Source of the DNA: Bacteroidales bacterium
GTDB lineage: Bacteria > Bacteroidota > Bacteroidia > Bacteroidales > P3
Assembly: GCA_017480525.1 (NCBI GenBank)
Contig: JAFVAM010000025.1
Coordinates: 1-64,000 of the forward strand
Length of the DNA: 64,000 nucleotides
Reading direction: 5' to 3'
Position numbers and translations under genes: made by a program. Shown here one piece after another: positions 49,396-59,218 of the stretch (positions are counted from its first letter, which is position 1; each line of letters begins with the position of its first letter). The notes under the pieces were generated by a model that saw only the letters and a list, made by a program, of their open reading frames with translations, was not told where the DNA came from and did no database searches.

Positions 49396-50808
49396 ATGGA
49401 AAATGAAATCATTGTAGGACTTGACATCGGAACCACCAAGATTGCATGTTTCGTGGGCATGCGCAGCGAGGGTGGGAAAGTGAAAATCCTGGGCTTCGGC
49501 AAGACGGAGTCCACCGGTGTCGAACACGGGGTGGTGAAGAGCGTCTCCGAGACCGCCAAAGCCATCAAGAGAGCAGTCGGCGAGTCCGCCGATCAGGCCA
49601 ATGTCGATATCGAGGAGGTGTGGGTCGGCATCGCCGGACAGCACATCAAGTCGCGTCCCTCCCACGGCAGCATCATGATTCCTCCCGAGCATCGTCTCAT
49701 CGAGCAGGAGGATGTCGACCGCCTCATCGACGAGCAGCACAACACCCTGCTCGATCCCGGCGAGGAGATCATACACATCTTCCCCCAGCGCTACATCGTC
49801 GACCGCGACCCCCTCAGCCGTGAAATCTATCCCGTCGGAGTGGTGGGCAAGACCCTCGAAGCCGACTTCCACATGGTGACGGCCAACGTGCAGAACCTGC
49901 AGTATATCAAGTATGCCGTCCAGGACGCAGGCCTCCGCATCAAAGGTGTGGTCCTGGAGCCTATCGCTTCCGCCAAGGCTGTCCTCGACGACGCCGACCG
50001 TCTGGCAGGCGTGGCCATGGTCGACATCGGTGGCGGCACCACCGACATCGCCATTTTCCACGACGACATCATCCGCCACACCTCCGTTCTCCCTCTGGCC
50101 GGCAATGCCATCACCAACGACATCCGCGAGGGCTGCAACATCATGAAGAAGCAGGCTGAAAGTCTCAAGGTGAAGTTCGGCTCCTGCCTGGTGCAGGCCG
50201 TCAGCGAGAACGACGTCATCGCCATTCCCGGCATCCGCAGCCAGGCCCCGCGCGAAATCTATGTCAAGACCCTCGCCGGCATCATCAACGCCCGCACCAG
50301 GATGATTCTCGAACAGGTGGACTATGAAATCAAACTTTCAGGCTATGACAAGAAACTCATCGCCGGCATCACCCTCACCGGAGGCGGTGCCCAGTTGAAG
50401 GACATCAAGGACCTCTGCTCTCTCATCACCGCCACCGACACCCGCATCGGCATCCCCAACGAACACCTCGACCCCGAGAGTGTCTCCTTCGCCGAGTTGG
50501 CACACCCCATGTATGCCACCGGCATCGGACTGGTACTCTACGGCATCGAGTATTCCGAGGAGGAGGGGGACACAGCCGCCTCTGAAGCCACCGACGAGCA
50601 GCCGGGTCGTGAGAGCGTCGCCGACAACGCACATGTCGACATCTTTGCCAATATGGACATCGAGCCGCATCCCGATCCGCGTCCCGCCGTCGAATCCCAA
50701 CCCACCGTCCCACCCAAGAGAGAAAATGAAAAGAAGAAGAAAGGCTCCTTCGAGAAGTCCATCGGACGATTCCTCGATAAGGTCTTCAGGGAAGGAATCG
50801 ACGACTGA
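49396..50808 (+). CDS. ftsA: Cell division protein FtsA
   Basis: 470 residues. IIVGLDIGTTKIACFVGMR and VAMVDIGGGTTDIAIFHDD are the actin-fold phosphate loops. IAGITLTGGGAQLKDIKDL is the adenosine loop. FtsA tethers FtsZ to the membrane. The C terminus (KKKGSFEKSIGRFLDKVFREG) is a basic amphipathic helix of the expected membrane-targeting kind, reached by a linker of about 60 residues. ftsZ starts 136 bases later. Confidence 0.97.
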   Translation: MENEIIVGLDIGTTKIACFVGMRSEGGKVKILGFGKTESTGVEHGVVKSVSETAKAIKRAVGESADQANVDIEEVWVGIAGQHIKSRPSHGSIMIPPEHRLIEQEDVDRLIDEQHNTLLDPGEEIIHIFPQRYIVDRDPLSREIYPVGVVGKTLEADFHMVTANVQNLQYIKYAVQDAGLRIKGVVLEPIASAKAVLDDADRLAGVAMVDIGGGTTDIAIFHDDIIRHTSVLPLAGNAITNDIREGCNIMKKQAESLKVKFGSCLVQAVSENDVIAIPGIRSQAPREIYVKTLAGIINARTRMILEQVDYEIKLSGYDKKLIAGITLTGGGAQLKDIKDLCSLITATDTRIGIPNEHLDPESVSFAELAHPMYATGIGLVLYGIEYSEEEGDTAASEATDEQPGRESVADNAHVDIFANMDIEPHPDPRPAVESQPTVPPKRENEKKKKGSFEKSIGRFLDKVFREGIDD

Positions 50809-50944
50809 TGTGTATAAGTTGTTGAAAACTAAATAGAAGAAAGTGGATTTATTCGGACGGAAAATTGTAATTTTATAACATCGTTTTTGTACGGTAATTT
50901 TCAATAATGAACTCTTATTCAATAAGATAGAAATATATAAGCAC

Positions 50945-52660
50945 ATGGAAGAAGTAGTGAATTTCTCTTTTGACTCGCCCAAAGGCCAGTCTTCATACAT
51001 CAAAGTCATCGGTGTCGGCGGTGGCGGCGGCAACGCTGTCAACCACATGTTCCGCCAAGGTATCAAGGGTGTTGACTTCATCGTTTGCAACACCGACATG
51101 AAAGCCCTTAACGCATCGCCTGTTCCCAATAAACTCTCTCTCGGCAACCTCGGAGCCGGCAACAAGCCGGAGAAGGCCCGCCAGGCCGCCCTTGACAAGG
51201 CCGACGACATCCGCGATGCCATCAGCCACAACACACAGATGCTCTTCATCACCGCCGGTATGGGTGGCGGCACCGGCACCGGAGCCTCCCCTGTGGTGGC
51301 CGAGATTGCCAAGAGTATCGACCTTGAGAACGAAGAAAACAAGAAGATCCTTGTCGTGGCCATCGTCACCCTCCCTTTCACTTTTGAAGGGAAACGCCGT
51401 ATCGCCCAGGCGCAGGAGGGAATCAAGGAACTCAGCAAGCATGTCGACTCCATCATCGTCATCAACAACGACAAACTCCGCACCTTCGGCAATCTCGGCA
51501 TGTCGCGTGCCTTTGCCCAGGCCGATGACATCCTCCTCACCGCCGCCAAGAGCATCGCCGAAATCATCACCAACAACGCCTATATCAACATCGACTTTCA
51601 GGATGTCAACACCGTCATGGAGAACAGCGGCACCGCCCTCATGGGTGCCGGTTCCGGCAGTGGCGAGAACCGCGCCATCGACGCCATCACTGCCGCCACC
51701 ACCTCTGTACTCCTCAACGACAACGACATCCGCGGTGCAAAGAACGTGCTGCTCTATTTCTCCTACTCTGCCGAACACGAACTCACCATGGACGAACAGG
51801 CCGAAATCACAGATTTCATCCTCGAACGTACGGGCGAAGACGCCGACTTCATCTGGGGCGCCGGCGTCGACGACGAGCTGGGTGACGAACTGAAGGTTAT
51901 CCTCATCGCCACCGGCTTTGAGAAGAACGTGTCCGCCCCCGAAATTCCCAACCGTTTCGAACTGCCCAAAGTCGAGGAACCTGCTGCCCCCAAAAACGAA
52001 GGTCCCAAAACGCAGCCCGTGTCTTCCGACGAGCCTGTCCTCATTGTCAAGGACGACCCCGCCCCCGAGGTCGTTCCGATGCCGGTTGGCACAGTGGATG
52101 AGCGTCCCAGCCAGGCGAAGCCCTACGAGGCTCCCGTCCTCACGGTCACTCCGGTATCTGCCCCCGTGCAGACCCCGAACCCTGTAAACGAAAAACGTGT
52201 CTTCACCCTCGACGATGTCGAAACCGCACCTGTCGAGAAGCCCGCTCCCAAGACTGCGGAAAATGTCGATGTCATGGTGGATGACATCCGCATCGTCAGC
52301 CCGGTGGTTGAAGCTGTCGAGACACCTGTCGCCGTTAAGGTTGACCCCGTCCCTGCTGTCAAGTTCACTCCAGCCCCCAAACCCGCTCCGGAACCCACTC
52401 CTCGTCGCGAAGAATCCGTCAGTGCCTTCGAGAACGACAACGACGTCAAGACTGCTGCCGAGCGCATTGCCTACATCCACAACCTGCTCCGCAACAACCC
52501 TACCGGCGCCGTCGTGGTACAGCGCATGTCAGCCCAGACCTACACCGACACCGACCTCTTTCAGGGTCCCCACTCCAGCTCGCGTGAGGCTTCGCCCTAC
52601 ACACTTCGCTCCGACGGTTCCATGTCGAAAAACATTTTCTTCGACGCTCCGACCGATTGA
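50945..52660 (+). CDS. ftsZ: Cell division GTPase FtsZ with very long C-terminal linker
   Basis: 571 residues. The GTPase core (about 1-325) has KVIGVGGGGGNAVNHM, MGGGTGTGASPVVAEIAKS (tubulin signature) and NIDFQDVNTVMENSGTALMG (T7 loop). A linker of roughly 150 residues rich in Pro, Val and Ala follows, then a conserved-looking stretch ERIAYIHNLLRNNPTG and an end (SMSKNIFFDAPTD) unlike the E. coli C-terminal peptide. It forms the division ring. The gap before it is AT-rich and may hold a further promoter, but no clean TAnnTTTG was seen. Confidence 0.96.
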   Translation: MEEVVNFSFDSPKGQSSYIKVIGVGGGGGNAVNHMFRQGIKGVDFIVCNTDMKALNASPVPNKLSLGNLGAGNKPEKARQAALDKADDIRDAISHNTQMLFITAGMGGGTGTGASPVVAEIAKSIDLENEENKKILVVAIVTLPFTFEGKRRIAQAQEGIKELSKHVDSIIVINNDKLRTFGNLGMSRAFAQADDILLTAAKSIAEIITNNAYINIDFQDVNTVMENSGTALMGAGSGSGENRAIDAITAATTSVLLNDNDIRGAKNVLLYFSYSAEHELTMDEQAEITDFILERTGEDADFIWGAGVDDELGDELKVILIATGFEKNVSAPEIPNRFELPKVEEPAAPKNEGPKTQPVSSDEPVLIVKDDPAPEVVPMPVGTVDERPSQAKPYEAPVLTVTPVSAPVQTPNPVNEKRVFTLDDVETAPVEKPAPKTAENVDVMVDDIRIVSPVVEAVETPVAVKVDPVPAVKFTPAPKPAPEPTPRREESVSAFENDNDVKTAAERIAYIHNLLRNNPTGAVVVQRMSAQTYTDTDLFQGPHSSSREASPYTLRSDGSMSKNIFFDAPTD

Positions 52661-52717
52661 AAAAAAACGAGCGGATTGCCGACCGCGATGTGAAGCCTGC
52701 TGAGAAAAGGAACTGCA

Positions 52718-53656
52718 ATGAAGACTGCCACCACTAAAACAAAACATTCGCACAACAAAAAACTAATCATCGGGACCCTTTGCGCGATTGGCGCTGCCGT
52801 GTGCTACGGCACCAATCCGCTGGCCCGCTTTCTGTATGCCGAGGGGATGAATATCCCCTCGGTTCTCTTTTGGCGCTTCGGCCTGGCATGGGTCATCGTG
52901 GCTCTCGTAATGCTTTTCCGCGCCTTCTCCCCCCTGGCGGCCTCGCGTGAGAGCCTGCGCGTCTCGCGGCGCGAGTTTCTCACCCTTTCCGCCCTTGGCC
53001 TCCTCTTCGTCTTTTCTTCCGCCACACTCTACACCTCCTTTTCCCTGATGCCCTCGGGCATAGCCTCCACCATTCTCTTCACCTATCCCGTCATGACGGC
53101 GGTGATCATGAGCCTCTTCTTCCGCGAACGCGCCACCCTCCCCACCATCGTCTCCATCGTCCTCTCCCTCGCAGGCGTGGCACTCCTTTCCTTCAACGAC
53201 GACGGCGGCACCTTCTCGCCCCTCGGCATCCTCCTGGTCCTCATTTCGGCCCTCACCTATGCACTCTATATCATCGTTGTCGACAAGAGCCCCCTGCAGA
53301 TGTCGTCGTTCAAAATCAACTTCTACGTTCTCTTCTATTGTGCACTGGGCAACCTGGTCTATGGCCTCCTCACCGGCCAGCCCCTCATGCTTCCGCCGAC
53401 GCCCACGGCCTGCTTCTGGGTGGGATGGCTCGCAGTGGTTCCGGCCATCATGGCCCTGGTGATGATGGTCTATGCCGCCAAGTATTTGGGTTCCACGCCC
53501 ACGGCCATCCTTGGTGCCCTCGAACCCACCACCGCCGTCCTCATCGGTGTCTTCGTCTTCTCCGAACCCTTCTCGCCGCGCCTGTTCCTCGGCATCGTCC
53601 TTGTGCTCGCGGCGGTAACCCTCGTGGTTCTCGCCAAAGCCCGCCACAAGGCATAA
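52718..53656 (+). CDS. EamA-family (DMT) transporter
   Basis: 312 residues with ten predicted membrane helices in two EamA halves (about 10-145 and 165-305). Family marks include GTNPLARFLYAEGMNIPSVLFWRFGLAW near the start and AKYLGSTPTAILGALEPTTAVLIGVFVFSE in the second half. Such proteins export or import small metabolites such as amino acids at the inner membrane; the substrate is unknown. It follows ftsZ by 57 bases and may be read through from the dcw transcript. Confidence 0.88.
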   Translation: MKTATTKTKHSHNKKLIIGTLCAIGAAVCYGTNPLARFLYAEGMNIPSVLFWRFGLAWVIVALVMLFRAFSPLAASRESLRVSRREFLTLSALGLLFVFSSATLYTSFSLMPSGIASTILFTYPVMTAVIMSLFFRERATLPTIVSIVLSLAGVALLSFNDDGGTFSPLGILLVLISALTYALYIIVVDKSPLQMSSFKINFYVLFYCALGNLVYGLLTGQPLMLPPTPTACFWVGWLAVVPAIMALVMMVYAAKYLGSTPTAILGALEPTTAVLIGVFVFSEPFSPRLFLGIVLVLAAVTLVVLAKARHKA

Positions 53657-53871
53657 ATGGCCTGCCTACGGGATGTTGCTGCGTTTCTTATTGGAACATG
53701 CCCTGTCAGTTAAAGTTTTTTTGCCATGTCGAAAATTTCGACCACAAAAGTGTCTGTCAAGAGCCTCTTGGCCGCCAGAGTATTCTCTGAAAGGGGGGCT
53801 TTATATGCTTGCCACCATCCTGCACACGTGAAGTCCTCCATGGGGAAAGAGGTTGTCGCGATATGTTTCTC

Positions 53872-53903
53872 CCCTCACTGCCGCCGTCAGGCGGCAGTGA
53901 GGG
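53872..53903. other. Perfect 14-bp hairpin downstream of the EamA gene
   Basis: CCCTCACTGCCGCC and GGCGGCAGTGAGGG form a perfect stem with loop GTCA. There is no T-run on either side, so a plain intrinsic terminator is doubtful. It abuts repeat copy 5, whose usual flank it seems to replace. From 53657 to here no gene was seen. Confidence 0.6.
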
Positions 53904-54030
53904 TGTGGTGAAAAGGGTACAAAGTCCCTACCATCGCCTTACCAAGTCCTTACCATCTCCTACCCAACTCCTACCTTGGTAGGAGTTGATAGGGTGTTGG
54001 CAAGGCGATGGTAGGGTGTTGGTGAGGATT
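53902..54030 (+). repeat. 11-mer hairpin repeat, copy 5
   Basis: In the 577-base gap between the EamA gene and the large T9SS gene. After GAAAAGG come five 11-nt units (53917-53971, the first GTACAAAGTCC, the last TACCCAACTCC), TAC, loop CTTG (53975-53978), GTA, then four units of opposite sense (GGAGTTGATAG, GGTGTTGGCAA and two more). The central stem CAACTCCTAC / GTAGGAGTTG is perfect over 10 bp. Confidence 0.88.
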
Positions 54031-54159
54031 GTATGGATTTGAAAACCATGTAGGTAAAGGGTGGTTCGCAAGGGGGTGTGAATTTTTTGTTACAGAAATT
54101 GTCGGCGTGAGACTCCGTGCGAAGTACTCCCCACTAATAGTGATTTGCATTTCTATGGC

Positions 54160-54190
54160 TTGGCGGAACGGCAGTTTTGGTGTACTTTTG
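54160..54190 (+). promoter_or_regulatory. Promoter of the 1206-aa T9SS protein
   Basis: TTG at 54160-54162 and TACTTTTG at 54183-54190 are 20 bases apart. The leader would be about 38 bases. Confidence 0.7.
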
Positions 54191-54233
54191 CAATCGATAA
54201 AAAACAACAGAATATTAACTAACTAATTGAACT

Positions 54234-57200
54234 ATGACGATTTGTAAGAAAAAACACATTCGCGGTACGGCGCTTTTTGGTGCTGTGCTGCTCATGGCGG
54301 GACTGGTGCCGACGGCGTCGGCGCAAAATCTCTCCGACTACACCCTGCGCTACGACACCGTGGCCTTCCAGACCATCGTTGGGACTGAGGGATGCCACCG
54401 GCTCGCGGCGGCCTATGGCGACAGCGGCTACGACACCCTCTCGATGCCCTTCGCCTTCCCTTTCGGCGAAGAGAGCGTGGCCGAGGGTACGCGCGTGGCG
54501 GCCAGCAGCAACGGCTTTCTCTGGTTTGGCAACAGTTCGCTCGGCGACTATGCATACAGCCAGTACACCTCCTATAGCAGCACGGAGCGCCTCATTGTAC
54601 CCTTGGTGCAGGCCGACGGTTTTTGTCGCGACAGCATCTGGTATGCCGACACTACCGACGAGCTGGGGCGGGTGCTGGTGTTCGAGTTTCGCGGCATCAC
54701 CACCTATGGTGGCCGCAACGACAGCGGGGTCGGAGCCAACTATCAGGTGCGCCTCTATGCCGACGGACGCTTGGCCGTGCATTTCGACACCACTGCGCTT
54801 CCCGTCAGCGCCAACCGGACGCTGACGATCGTCAATACCTCTGCCGACAAGCTCTGTCTGACGGGCAGTTGGGTTGCTCCCGTGGCGTCGATGCCGTCGA
54901 GCATCCCCTCGCTCGAAGGGCTGCCCGTGGCTGGTGCTCGCTACACCTTCTTGCGTCCGGAAGGCTACTGCGCACGCCCGCAGGCCTTTGCGGTGGACTC
55001 TATGGGCGCCGACTGGGTGGCCCTCAGCTGGACGGGCGAGGCTTCGCGCTATGTGCTCTATTGGTCGGCCAGTGCCACGGAGTGGAGCTACGATACCGTG
55101 GTGGGCGGACATGCCGTTGTGCTTGACAGCCTGTCGCCCTCGACGCTCCACTATTTCGCCCTCGCCAGCCTTTGCGGTGACACTGTCTACAGCACCTACA
55201 CCCAGTTGCAGGCACGTACCGCATGTCTGCCCATAACCGACCTGCCCTACAGCGAGGATTTCGAGTCCTACGACGTAGGACAGACGGGCTTCAACCCCTG
55301 TTGGAGTCGCTTCTTCCGCGAGAGCAACGGCCAGCTGTCGGAGTCCAACCCCATAGGCACCAGCGACGCCTATGGCGGCGAACGTGCCATGCGTCTCTAT
55401 GCCCATCCGGGCTACGGACAGTGGACCCTCGTGGCCCTGCCCGACGTGGAGAACTACGACCCCTCGCAGCTGCAGCTCTCCTTCTTCTGCAAGGGCAATA
55501 GGGCGACAAACAATGTACTCGAGGTGGGTGTTATGGAAAATCTGGCCGACACGGGCAGCTTTGTGGCTGTGGACACTGTGGATCTGGGTACCGAGTGGAC
55601 GTTGGCCGAGGTGAATCTCGGCTCCTACAGCGGCAACGGCTCCCATGTGGCCATGCGCTACAGCAGCGCCATCAACTATGGCTATGAGACCTACTATTGC
55701 TTTATCGACGACCTGATGCTGTCGTTGCCGCCGGCCTGCGTCAAGCCCCAGGGGGTGACGGTCGTCTCCGTCGACACCCGCTCGGCAGAGCTTGCCATTG
55801 CCGACAGCACCTTCGCCATGGGCGACGATTATGTGGTGACGCTCACTTCTGCCTCCGATACTGCTGTGGCTCTCACGACCTCGGCCTCCTACGTCCTCAC
55901 CGACTTGCGGCCCGGCAGCCGCTATGAGGCGAGTGTGGCCAAACGCTGCGCCGACGGCACCCTGACGCGCCCGGTGGCCGTTGTGTTCACCACTCCCTGC
56001 GAACCCCTGACACACAGCGACCTGCCCTACACGGAGAATTTTGACAGCTACGAGACCGGCCAGGGTGGTTTCACCAACTCCTGCTGGACCATCCTCAACC
56101 ACCACCCCTCGGGCAACTATCCCATGCCCAGCAGCTTCTATTACCATGGCACAACGGGCAACAGCCTCTATTTCTATGCCAACCGCGGCAGCGAGGGTCA
56201 GTTTGCCTCCCTGCCGCCCGTGGACTTCATCGGCGACCTCTCGCTGCATTTCTATTCCTATTGCAGCAACTCGGTGTCACGTCTGGAGGTGGGCTACATG
56301 AGCGACCCCCACGACACGACGACGTTCACGGCGGTATACACCTTGACGCCTGGCGGCAGCAGCTGGGAGGAACACGAGGTGGGCTTCGCCGGTGTGGCCG
56401 ACAGCAACCTCTGCATCGCTTTCCGCAACTATCACACCTCTCTGGCTACGGGCTATTATATCTGCATCGACGATGTGGAACTCCACACGGCGCCTTCCTG
56501 CCTGCGTCCCGTGTCGGTGTCGGCAGACAGCGTGTGGAGCGACGGTATGCGCCTGACGGTGGTCGACCCTGCAGAGCAGGACAGCTACCGCGTGTGGTTT
56601 GGCGAGGATGATTCTGTCGACGTGCAGGATCATTCGGTCGTCCTCACGGGCCTGCTGTCCGGCACCACCTACACGGTGCGCGTGGCCACCCTCTGCGACG
56701 ACCTCACGCTGACCGCCGCCGTGGAGACCACGGCCACGACGCTCTGCGCCACACTCGACAGCACAGCCCTTCCGTGGAGCGAGGATTTCGAGGCCTGGCA
56801 GCCGGGAATCTACGCCCCCTTCAACCCCTGCTGGCAGCGCCACTACGGCGCGGACAGCATGTGGTCGCCCTACCCCGAGAGCAAAGTGCGTGTGATGGCC
56901 GAGGGCGAAACGAAGGCACTCGAGCTAAAGTCGGAACACACCTGGAGCGATGGCGCGCTGATGGCTGTGGCGGTGCTGCCGGAGGTGGATGTCGATGTGC
57001 GCCGTTTGGAGGTGGCTATGCGCCTGAAGTTCTATTCCGCCGAGGCGGACGAGGAGGACTTCGTGGAGGTCGGTGTGGTGGCCGACGGCAGCAATCCCGC
57101 CTCTTTTGTCGCGGCAGACACCATCCGCCATCCGGGCAACAACCGGTATGCCACCTATAGGAGCAGCCTTGCCGACAGTCCGCTCTCGGAGGGTGTCGTG

Positions 57201-57854
57201 GCGTTGCGCTACCACTATGGTGTATACAACGATTACAATATGGTCTATATAGACTCCATTGGTCTCACAATGGGTGCCCCCATTGTGGTCGACACCACAC
57301 CGGACCCCGTCGAGCCCGACACCTGCGCCATGGTGCAGGGTCTGTCCGTCGACAGCATTGGCGAGAGCGAGGCCACCATTGCCTGGCAGCGTGGCGAGGC
57401 TTCAGGATGGGAGGTGATGATCGACGGTGGCGATGCCATCGTGGTAGAGGACACCTTCTTTGTGGCCACAGGGCTGAGACCCGCCACGGAGTACTCTGTT
57501 GTTGTGCGAACCCTCTGCAGCGACACGCTCTACAGCGATTGGAGCGAGGCCCTCGTTTTCCGCACGGAAGAACATGAAGAACCAGAGGAACCCGTTGAGC
57601 CTGTGGGTATCGGCGAGGTGGATGGCGAAGCGCTGACCGTGGCTCCCAACCCTGCTGTCGAGACGGTGACTGTGTCAGGCCTTGCGGCCGGAGCACGGCT
57701 CACACTGCTGTCCGCCGACGGCCATGTCTGCGGCGAGTGGACGGCCACGGGCGCAAGCCTTACGCTGCCCCTCGGCACCCTGCCGCGCGGCGCCTATTTC
57801 GTCAGGGTGACAAGTGGCGACGGCGTGAAGGTGGTGAAGCTCATCGTGGGTTGA
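54234..57854 (+). CDS. Large T9SS type A protein with adhesin-type (choice-of-anchor J-like) and fibronectin III-like modules
   Basis: 1206 residues. A signal peptide (RGTALFGAVLLMAGLVPTASAQ) ends near residue 31. At least three modules start with a variant of LPYSEDFESYDVGQTGFNPCW (also LPYTENFDSYETGQGGF and LPWSEDFEAWQPGIYAPFNPCW) and end in YYCFIDDLMLSLPPACVKP or the like, as in cleaved-adhesin/MAM-like domains. Fibronectin III-like segments separate them (PQAFAVDSMGADWVALSWTG). The end (LTVAPNPAVETVTVSG, then LPRGAYFVRVTSGDGVKVVK) is a T9SS type A sorting domain. It is likely a surface or secreted binding protein; no catalytic site was recognised. Confidence 0.9.
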   Translation: MTICKKKHIRGTALFGAVLLMAGLVPTASAQNLSDYTLRYDTVAFQTIVGTEGCHRLAAAYGDSGYDTLSMPFAFPFGEESVAEGTRVAASSNGFLWFGNSSLGDYAYSQYTSYSSTERLIVPLVQADGFCRDSIWYADTTDELGRVLVFEFRGITTYGGRNDSGVGANYQVRLYADGRLAVHFDTTALPVSANRTLTIVNTSADKLCLTGSWVAPVASMPSSIPSLEGLPVAGARYTFLRPEGYCARPQAFAVDSMGADWVALSWTGEASRYVLYWSASATEWSYDTVVGGHAVVLDSLSPSTLHYFALASLCGDTVYSTYTQLQARTACLPITDLPYSEDFESYDVGQTGFNPCWSRFFRESNGQLSESNPIGTSDAYGGERAMRLYAHPGYGQWTLVALPDVENYDPSQLQLSFFCKGNRATNNVLEVGVMENLADTGSFVAVDTVDLGTEWTLAEVNLGSYSGNGSHVAMRYSSAINYGYETYYCFIDDLMLSLPPACVKPQGVTVVSVDTRSAELAIADSTFAMGDDYVVTLTSASDTAVALTTSASYVLTDLRPGSRYEASVAKRCADGTLTRPVAVVFTTPCEPLTHSDLPYTENFDSYETGQGGFTNSCWTILNHHPSGNYPMPSSFYYHGTTGNSLYFYANRGSEGQFASLPPVDFIGDLSLHFYSYCSNSVSRLEVGYMSDPHDTTTFTAVYTLTPGGSSWEEHEVGFAGVADSNLCIAFRNYHTSLATGYYICIDDVELHTAPSCLRPVSVSADSVWSDGMRLTVVDPAEQDSYRVWFGEDDSVDVQDHSVVLTGLLSGTTYTVRVATLCDDLTLTAAVETTATTLCATLDSTALPWSEDFEAWQPGIYAPFNPCWQRHYGADSMWSPYPESKVRVMAEGETKALELKSEHTWSDGALMAVAVLPEVDVDVRRLEVAMRLKFYSAEADEEDFVEVGVVADGSNPASFVAADTIRHPGNNRYATYRSSLADSPLSEGVVALRYHYGVYNDYNMVYIDSIGLTMGAPIVVDTTPDPVEPDTCAMVQGLSVDSIGESEATIAWQRGEASGWEVMIDGGDAIVVEDTFFVATGLRPATEYSVVVRTLCSDTLYSDWSEALVFRTEEHEEPEEPVEPVGIGEVDGEALTVAPNPAVETVTVSGLAAGARLTLLSADGHVCGEWTATGASLTLPLGTLPRGAYFVRVTSGDGVKVVKLIVG

Positions 57855-57880
57855 GGCCTGCGGAGTTTCGGAAACTGCGG

Positions 57881-57919
57881 CAGCCAGGGATTTCCATTGT
57901 CCCTGGCTGTCTTTTTTTT
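57881..57919 (+). terminator. Terminator after the 1206-aa T9SS gene
   Basis: 10-bp stem CAGCCAGGGA / TCCCTGGCTG with loop TTTCCATTG, followed by TC and a run of nine or ten T. Confidence 0.9.
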
Positions 57920-57943
57920 TCTTTATGCGTCGAGGGGGCGGCG

Positions 57944-59215
57944 TCAGCCGACGAGGTGGCGCTTGTAGCTGCGGGCGGCGAGCAGGGCGGCACCGGCGAA
58001 CGCCAGAAGCAGCAGGACGACGCTCAGCACGAGTTGGCCAGTGCCGAGGCCGAAGGGCAGGCGGAGCACCACGGCTGCGGGAGCCGTGAAGGGCACGAGG
58101 GTGAGCCAGCGGGCCAAGGCTCCGGCGGGGTTGGCGGTGAGCAAGGGAATGAGCGGCAGCAGCACGAGGAGCGGCGAAAGCGTCAGGAGGACCCACTGCA
58201 GTGCGTCGGCATCGCTGTCGAGACGTGCCGCCAAGGCGGCGAGGAGTGCTCCGTAGAGCAGGTAGCCCAGCAGGAAGAGGAGCAGGAAGATGCCCGCCAC
58301 GAGGGGCAGGTTGATGGCGGTGAGGCCTTGCACGGTCTCATCGACGAGAGTGACGGAGGTGTTGTATTGCGCTGTGGCTTCGGAGCCTTTGGTGGCCATG
58401 GCGCGGGCTGTCTGCTGTTCGCGGGCCTGGGCGAAGAGGGTGGGGTTGGCCTTCTGTATGATGCCGATGGCGGCAGAGGCTATCAGAAGCCACAGCACCA
58501 GCTGGCTGACGGCCGTCAGGGCCACGCCGCCGATTTTCCCCACCATGAGCTGCACGGGGTGCACGGCCGTGGCCACCACCTCGGCCACACGTGTGGCCTT
58601 TTCCTCCTGCACACTGCGCATCACCTGCACACCGAAAACCGTCAGCGCCAGCACCATGAGCAGTGTCAGCACGGCAGCCAGCACCCCTTTGACGCGGGCG
58701 AAACTCTCGTGTCCGGTGGCGGCATCGTGGGTGTGGAGGCGTATGCCGGTGGCGGACACGGAGCTGTAAACCTCGGGGTCCAGACCGTAGACATCCTGCA
58801 GGATGGCGTTGCGGAGGAGCATCTGGAGCTGGCCGCCGATGTATTGCTGTAGAGCCACGGGCGCAGTGGTTGAGCGATGGTAGAGGAAGGCGTCGCGGGG
58901 AATGGTGGTTTCCCGTGCGGGTATGAAAAGAATGGCGTCGACATCGGCGGAATCCTCCATCTGGCGTCGGGCATAGTCGAGGCTGGGCATAGAGCGGAAG
59001 GCTATCTCGGGAGTGGAGCGGAGGGAGTGGTCGAAAAGTCCCGTTTCGTCGACCACCAGCACCTCGGCGCGTTGGGTGCTGCGGTTGGCGGCCACCACGG
59101 GCAGTGCATAGAGTGCCGCCAGGAGCAGCGGTATCAAGAGCGTGAGCACCCAGAAGGAGGGCTTCCGCAGGCGCAGGCGATATTCGCGGGCGATGACGAT
59201 GAGTATCTTCTTCAT
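57944..59215 (-). CDS. ABC-2 type exporter permease (NatB-like)
   Basis: 423 residues. One N-terminal membrane helix (PSFWVLTLLIPLLLAALYALPVVA) precedes a large extracytoplasmic domain (about 45-185), and then five or six helices. VMRSVQEEKATRVAEVVATAVHPVQLMVGKIGG is the cytosolic coupling-helix motif of Na-extrusion/ABC-2 permeases. It works with the ATPase encoded 3 bases upstream. The exported substrate is unknown. Confidence 0.88.
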   Translation of the reverse strand: MKKILIVIAREYRLRLRKPSFWVLTLLIPLLLAALYALPVVAANRSTQRAEVLVVDETGLFDHSLRSTPEIAFRSMPSLDYARRQMEDSADVDAILFIPARETTIPRDAFLYHRSTTAPVALQQYIGGQLQMLLRNAILQDVYGLDPEVYSSVSATGIRLHTHDAATGHESFARVKGVLAAVLTLLMVLALTVFGVQVMRSVQEEKATRVAEVVATAVHPVQLMVGKIGGVALTAVSQLVLWLLIASAAIGIIQKANPTLFAQAREQQTARAMATKGSEATAQYNTSVTLVDETVQGLTAINLPLVAGIFLLLFLLGYLLYGALLAALAARLDSDADALQWVLLTLSPLLVLLPLIPLLTANPAGALARWLTLVPFTAPAAVVLRLPFGLGTGQLVLSVVLLLLAFAGAALLAARSYKRHLVG

Positions 59216-59218
59216 AGG

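Noticed and set aside
53726..53911. 61-residue plus-strand frame between the EamA gene and repeat copy 5
   Set aside because: It ends inside the hairpin and repeat, shows no homology, and has no promoter with proper spacing.
54219..56249. Long minus-strand frame opposite the 1206-aa T9SS gene
   Set aside because: No homology or start context; a mirror of codon bias on the real coding strand.
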